A stretch of 9,737 bases of DNA from NCBI GenBank assembly GCA_014378955.1, contig JACMMQ010000071.1:1-9737 (forward strand), read 5' to 3'. This document shows, piece after piece, positions 6,885 through 9,737 of the stretch. The notes beneath the pieces are model-generated. The model was not told where the DNA came from, did not search any database, and was given only the letters and a program-made list of their open reading frames with translations. Positions within the stretch are counted from its first letter, which is position 1. Each line of letters begins with the position of its first letter. Source of the stretch: Clostridia bacterium (lineage in GTDB: Bacteria; Bacillota; Clostridia; SK-Y3; JACMMQ01). The position numbers were made by a program, and so were the translations under genes.

Positions 6885-7529
6885 CTATTTTTTATAAACA
6901 TTTAAATTTAAAAAGGTATCTATAAATATTGTATCCTCTTTTACATAAGCAATTTCGGGATACATCTCATACTTCATTTCGCCATCATCTGGTGAGCGTG
7001 TAATAATGTCTGCAATGCGTAATTGCACGGGGTGTAGACTAAGTGCAACCACATACGCTTCACGGTTACCGTCACAGCCTGCATGCACAATGCCTCTCAA
7101 ATTACCCATTACGACAATGTTACCACGTGCACTCAAATCAGCGCCTGGGTTCACATCTCCAATAATGACCAAATTGCCCTTGGTTCTAAGGGTTTGCCCT
7201 GATCGCACGGTGCCCTTGTGAAACTTTGTAATGCCTTCATTCAAATCAATTGAACGCATTAACTGTTTGCCTTTAGGCTCTTTGTAATCAAATTGTATTT
7301 CGACTTCCTCGCCGACATATTGTACAACCATTTTCTTTATTTCTTCCTGCTGTTGTTCTGAAAAACTTTTACCGCTAAACATAATGCTAACCTTTGAGCC
7401 TGCAAAAAACGAAATGCTCTCTATCAGCTTGTCCTTCAACGTCTCTAAAACCTGTTCAAATGTCGCTTCCTCTGGCACATTTGTGACAATGCCATCTTTA
7501 ATTCCTTTAAAATTTATTGCAGTTGACAT
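6885..7529 (-). CDS. minC: Septum site-determining protein MinC
   Basis: A 214-residue FtsZ assembly inhibitor that blocks septation away from mid-cell. The N-terminal FtsZ-interacting domain covers about 1-85 (GIKDGIVTNVPEEATFEQVL, then FFAGSKVSIMFSGK). The C-terminal beta-helix domain covers about 103-205, with TVRSGQ (107-112), GDVNPGADLSARGNI (124-138), GNLRGIVHAGCDGN (142-155) and LHPVQLRIADI (165-175). The last two are the conserved MinD-binding and dimerisation parts. Length is normal for Firmicutes (about 210-230). The ATG at 7529 has GGGAGG with a 9-base spacer. It follows mrdA by 91 bases, a longer gap that holds likely internal promoters, so minCDE-mgsA may be expressed partly apart from mrdA. 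Confidence 0.95.
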   Translation of the reverse strand: MSTAINFKGIKDGIVTNVPEEATFEQVLETLKDKLIESISFFAGSKVSIMFSGKSFSEQQQEEIKKMVVQYVGEEVEIQFDYKEPKGKQLMRSIDLNEGITKFHKGTVRSGQTLRTKGNLVIIGDVNPGADLSARGNIVVMGNLRGIVHAGCDGNREAYVVALSLHPVQLRIADIITRSPDDGEMKYEMYPEIAYVKEDTIFIDTFLNLNVYKK

Positions 7530-7565
7530 GGCTTATTGCCTCCCCATTCAAACATCACGAAATCT

Positions 7566-7574
7566 ATTATATCA
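7566..7574 (-). promoter_or_regulatory. Possible internal extended -10 promoter for minC
   Basis: The minus strand has TGATATAAT, a perfect TATAAT with TGn extension, 37 bases before the minC ATG. It lies in the 91-base mrdA-minC gap. No standard -35 is spaced correctly, but the extended element may suffice. This would let minCDE-mgsA be transcribed without mrdA. Confidence 0.5.
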
Positions 7575-7581
7575 CATGCAA

Positions 7582-7609
7582 AACATAAAATCTACAAATA
7601 TTTTGTCAA
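7582..7609 (-). promoter_or_regulatory. Possible second promoter for minC
   Basis: A perfect -35 TTGACA (minus strand, 7604-7609) is followed after 16 bases by TATGTT (7582-7587), a 4-of-6 match to the -10. It would start transcription just upstream of the extended -10 at 7566-7574. It may be one of a tandem pair, or chance in AT-rich DNA. Confidence 0.4.
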
Positions 7610-7620
7610 AATAAGTTTGA

Positions 7621-9624
7621 CTATTGTGCCCACGTTTGCGGTGTTATTCGATCAGGTACTGCTTGTTCATTTATGTGAAAATACGCTTCAAAAATATCAC
7701 GTACAACTGGGGCTGTATTGCCGCCACTTTTACCGTGCTCGATGACCACTGCAACCGCTATTTGTGGATTTTCATACGGGGCAAAGCCGACAAACCCACC
7801 ATTGTTCGAGCCGTTTGCAACCTCGGCAGTGCCTGTCTTACCTGCTACAGGGATTGGAAAATCACGAAAAATGCTACTCGCCGTGCCATCCTCTTGTGTA
7901 ACCTGCCGCATGCCTTCTCGTATGGCAAAAATGTTTTCCTTTTTTAAATTTAGCTGTTCGACTGGTTCTGGCAGCTTTTCCAAATCGTCCTCGTAAGGTT
8001 TGTTTGCCTTGATACGCTTGACGATGTGGAGCTTGTAGCGTGTCCCACCATTTGCCAATGTGCTAATATAATTCGCCTGTTGTATAGGCGTAAACATGTG
8101 CATTTGACCGATTGCGGCGCTCAATGTTTCACCCGGCCACCACGGCTGTTTGAAGCGTGCACGGTAGGTCTTGCCAGCAAACAGGCCTTTTTCTTCCCCT
8201 TGTAGTTCGATGCCTGTTGCTTCACCCAATCCAAACTTCTTGCCATATTGCTCTAGGCGGTCAATGCCTAGCTGTCTGCCAACGTCATAAAAAAAGTAAT
8301 TGCATGAATCACGCAGTGCCGTTTCAATATTTTCCACACCATGTGTACGCATGCCATATTGCGGATTGTAAATCCAACACCGCTTTTGCTCGCCATTGAG
8401 CTTATAAAGTCCTTGACATTTCAGTGTCCACGTGGCGGAAATGACATTTTCCTCTAATGCGGCTATGCCTGTGAGCATTTTAAAGGTGGACGCTGGCGGA
8501 TATGCCCCTGCAATCGCACGGTTGAGCATCGGCTTGCTTGGATTTTTGATAAGCTTTGAATATTGTTCATTGAATTTACTGGGGTCAAAATATGGATAGG
8601 ATGCCATCGCCAGCACTTCGCCCGTATTGACATCCAACACCACCACAGCACCACTGTCAGCGTCTGTCGCTACCTTGCCTTGGATGTGCTGTATGGTTTT
8701 TGCCAACGATTGTTCCGCAACCTTTTGTAGGTTTGCATCAATCGTAAGCACGATATTTTTACCCGGCTTTGGCGGACGGCTTGCAAGCACCTCTGTGGTT
8801 TTGCCATTCAAGGTCTGGCTAATGCTTTGCATGCCATTTTCACCACGCAAGTCGCTTTCTAACTGCTTTTCCATGCCATCCTTGCCCACAATGTCGGTCA
8901 TGCCATAGCCCCTGCTTCTAAGCTTTTGATATTCTTCCTCATAAATGATGCCCACACGCCCTAGCACATGTGCCGCCAAGCTACCCTCTGTATATTGTCT
9001 AATGGGCTCGGTCATCACGAAAACCCCTTGAAAATCCAAATGGCGTTCCTCGATTTGCATGACAGAATTTGAATTGACATCGGTTGCAACCACAAAAGGC
9101 GTATTAAAATTAAACCCACGCAATCGCATTTCATACAAAAGTCCTATGAGCTTTCTTTGTTGGTTTAAAGGGTACGTGCTATTTATTTTATACTTGGTTT
9201 TAAGCGCTTCCATGACACCCTTCGCATCCATGCTGTCCGCTAATTTCATTTTAGTCTTCCATTGCTTTTCCTTCGTGCCTTCGGCATCATCAGGGAATAT
9301 AAACTCGAACGGTGCAAATGAGATGGGAAGCGTATCAATGTACTGATCTTGATTTTTTTCAAACAGTTCTAAAAGTCTAAAAAGCACCTGATGAAATTCG
9401 CCATCCGGGAGCTGTGTTTTTTGAATTTGTACTGTAAAGCCCATGCGGTTGGTAACAAGTGGACGGCCGTAACGGTCAAATATTTCACCCCGTGGTGCCT
9501 TCATTTCGATGCTTTTCATGCCACGCTTTTCAGACATCACACGGTATGCCTCACCCTTGACAAGTTGCATATCAAATAAGCGAAAAAGGAACAGTCCGCA
9601 TACGCCGAAAACAATTACAAACAA
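7621..9624 (-). CDS. mrdA: Penicillin-binding protein 2 (elongasome transpeptidase)
   Basis: A class B PBP that cross-links peptidoglycan during side-wall growth. It has an N-terminal membrane anchor (about residues 1-17), the N-terminal non-catalytic domain with APRGEIFDRYGRPL (43-56), and the transpeptidase domain. The active site is intact: serine S379 in STFK (379-382), SCN at 440-442 and KTGT at 596-599, with AIGQ at 504-507. Length (667) is typical. The given start is a TTG at 9624 without a ribosome binding site and with a shortened anchor. The same frame is open to 9657. An ATG at 9656, one base out of frame, would give the PBP2-like MLKKSISLFIILFV if the A5 run at 9646-9650 were A6. 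So the true start is uncertain and a frameshift or sequencing error is likely. It heads the min operon here; mreC and mreD would be expected upstream. Confidence 0.93.
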   Translation of the reverse strand: MFVIVFGVCGLFLFRLFDMQLVKGEAYRVMSEKRGMKSIEMKAPRGEIFDRYGRPLVTNRMGFTVQIQKTQLPDGEFHQVLFRLLELFEKNQDQYIDTLPISFAPFEFIFPDDAEGTKEKQWKTKMKLADSMDAKGVMEALKTKYKINSTYPLNQQRKLIGLLYEMRLRGFNFNTPFVVATDVNSNSVMQIEERHLDFQGVFVMTEPIRQYTEGSLAAHVLGRVGIIYEEEYQKLRSRGYGMTDIVGKDGMEKQLESDLRGENGMQSISQTLNGKTTEVLASRPPKPGKNIVLTIDANLQKVAEQSLAKTIQHIQGKVATDADSGAVVVLDVNTGEVLAMASYPYFDPSKFNEQYSKLIKNPSKPMLNRAIAGAYPPASTFKMLTGIAALEENVISATWTLKCQGLYKLNGEQKRCWIYNPQYGMRTHGVENIETALRDSCNYFFYDVGRQLGIDRLEQYGKKFGLGEATGIELQGEEKGLFAGKTYRARFKQPWWPGETLSAAIGQMHMFTPIQQANYISTLANGGTRYKLHIVKRIKANKPYEDDLEKLPEPVEQLNLKKENIFAIREGMRQVTQEDGTASSIFRDFPIPVAGKTGTAEVANGSNNGGFVGFAPYENPQIAVAVVIEHGKSGGNTAPVVRDIFEAYFHINEQAVPDRITPQTWAQ

Positions 9625-9672
9625 TATAATAAATAAACTTATGGATTTTTGAGCATCTTAAGAGAGAATTAT

Positions 9673-9735
9673 TTATAGGGGCTGGCAAATGGCCGAAAGC
9701 CTGATGCGGTTCATTAAGGAATATACCAAACAGGA
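9673..9735 (-). CDS. Possible C-terminal end of an upstream operon gene (mreD expected)
   Basis: On the minus strand, one frame is open from the window edge and reads SCLVYSLMNRIRLSAICQPL before a TAA at 9673-9675. This is 16 bases before the ATG at 9656 proposed for PBP2. A hydrophobic then basic tail could fit the end of MreD, the usual gene before PBP2, but 20 residues are too few to identify it. Two other frames over the same bases are also open, so this is a placeholder, not a firm call. Confidence 0.2.
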   Translation of the reverse strand, partial: SCLVYSLMNRIRLSAICQPL

Positions 9736-9737
9736 AA

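Overview
The window is chromosomal housekeeping DNA from a low-to-medium GC Firmicute, probably class Clostridia or Negativicutes. Supporting signs are AGGAGG-type ribosome binding sites, TATAAT-type promoters (two with an extended TGn element), AT-rich intergenic DNA, a complete minCDE set next to a PBP2 gene, and a Bacillus-type ARG box. I see no phage, transposase, CRISPR array, tRNA, rRNA or biosynthetic cluster.

Layout: (1) 1-281, minus strand: N-terminal part of a YgiQ-family (UPF0313) radical SAM protein. (2) 311-509: a foldback repeat with two hairpins in each arm (element A). (3) 524-2902, minus: ftsK/spoIIIE DNA translocase. (4) 2903-3098: divergent promoter region with an ARG box over the argC promoter. 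(5) 3099-5021, plus: argC and argB, the NAGSA dehydrogenase and NAG kinase of arginine synthesis, with no argJ or argD beside them. (6) 5022-5291: convergent gap with a second foldback repeat (element B), further hairpins and a clear rho-independent terminator for the minus-strand operon. (7) 5292-9624, minus: mrdA(PBP2)-minC-minD-minE-mgsA, a cell-shape and division-site operon ending in methylglyoxal synthase. (8) 9625-9737: an unresolved edge, perhaps the end of mreD.

The mrdA-min operon couples side-wall peptidoglycan synthesis (PBP2) with placement of the division septum (MinCDE). FtsK finishes chromosome segregation at that septum. ArgC and ArgB catalyse two consecutive arginine steps, and both ArgR/AhrC repression and feedback inhibition of ArgB are suggested by the sequence.

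The gene content is ordinary. The most interesting signal is the pair of intergenic foldback repeats: they keep one architecture while their stem sequences differ in a base-pair-preserving way. Second are two local oddities: a probable one-base frameshift at the start of PBP2, and a strong ribosome binding site after argB that no longer serves a recognisable gene.
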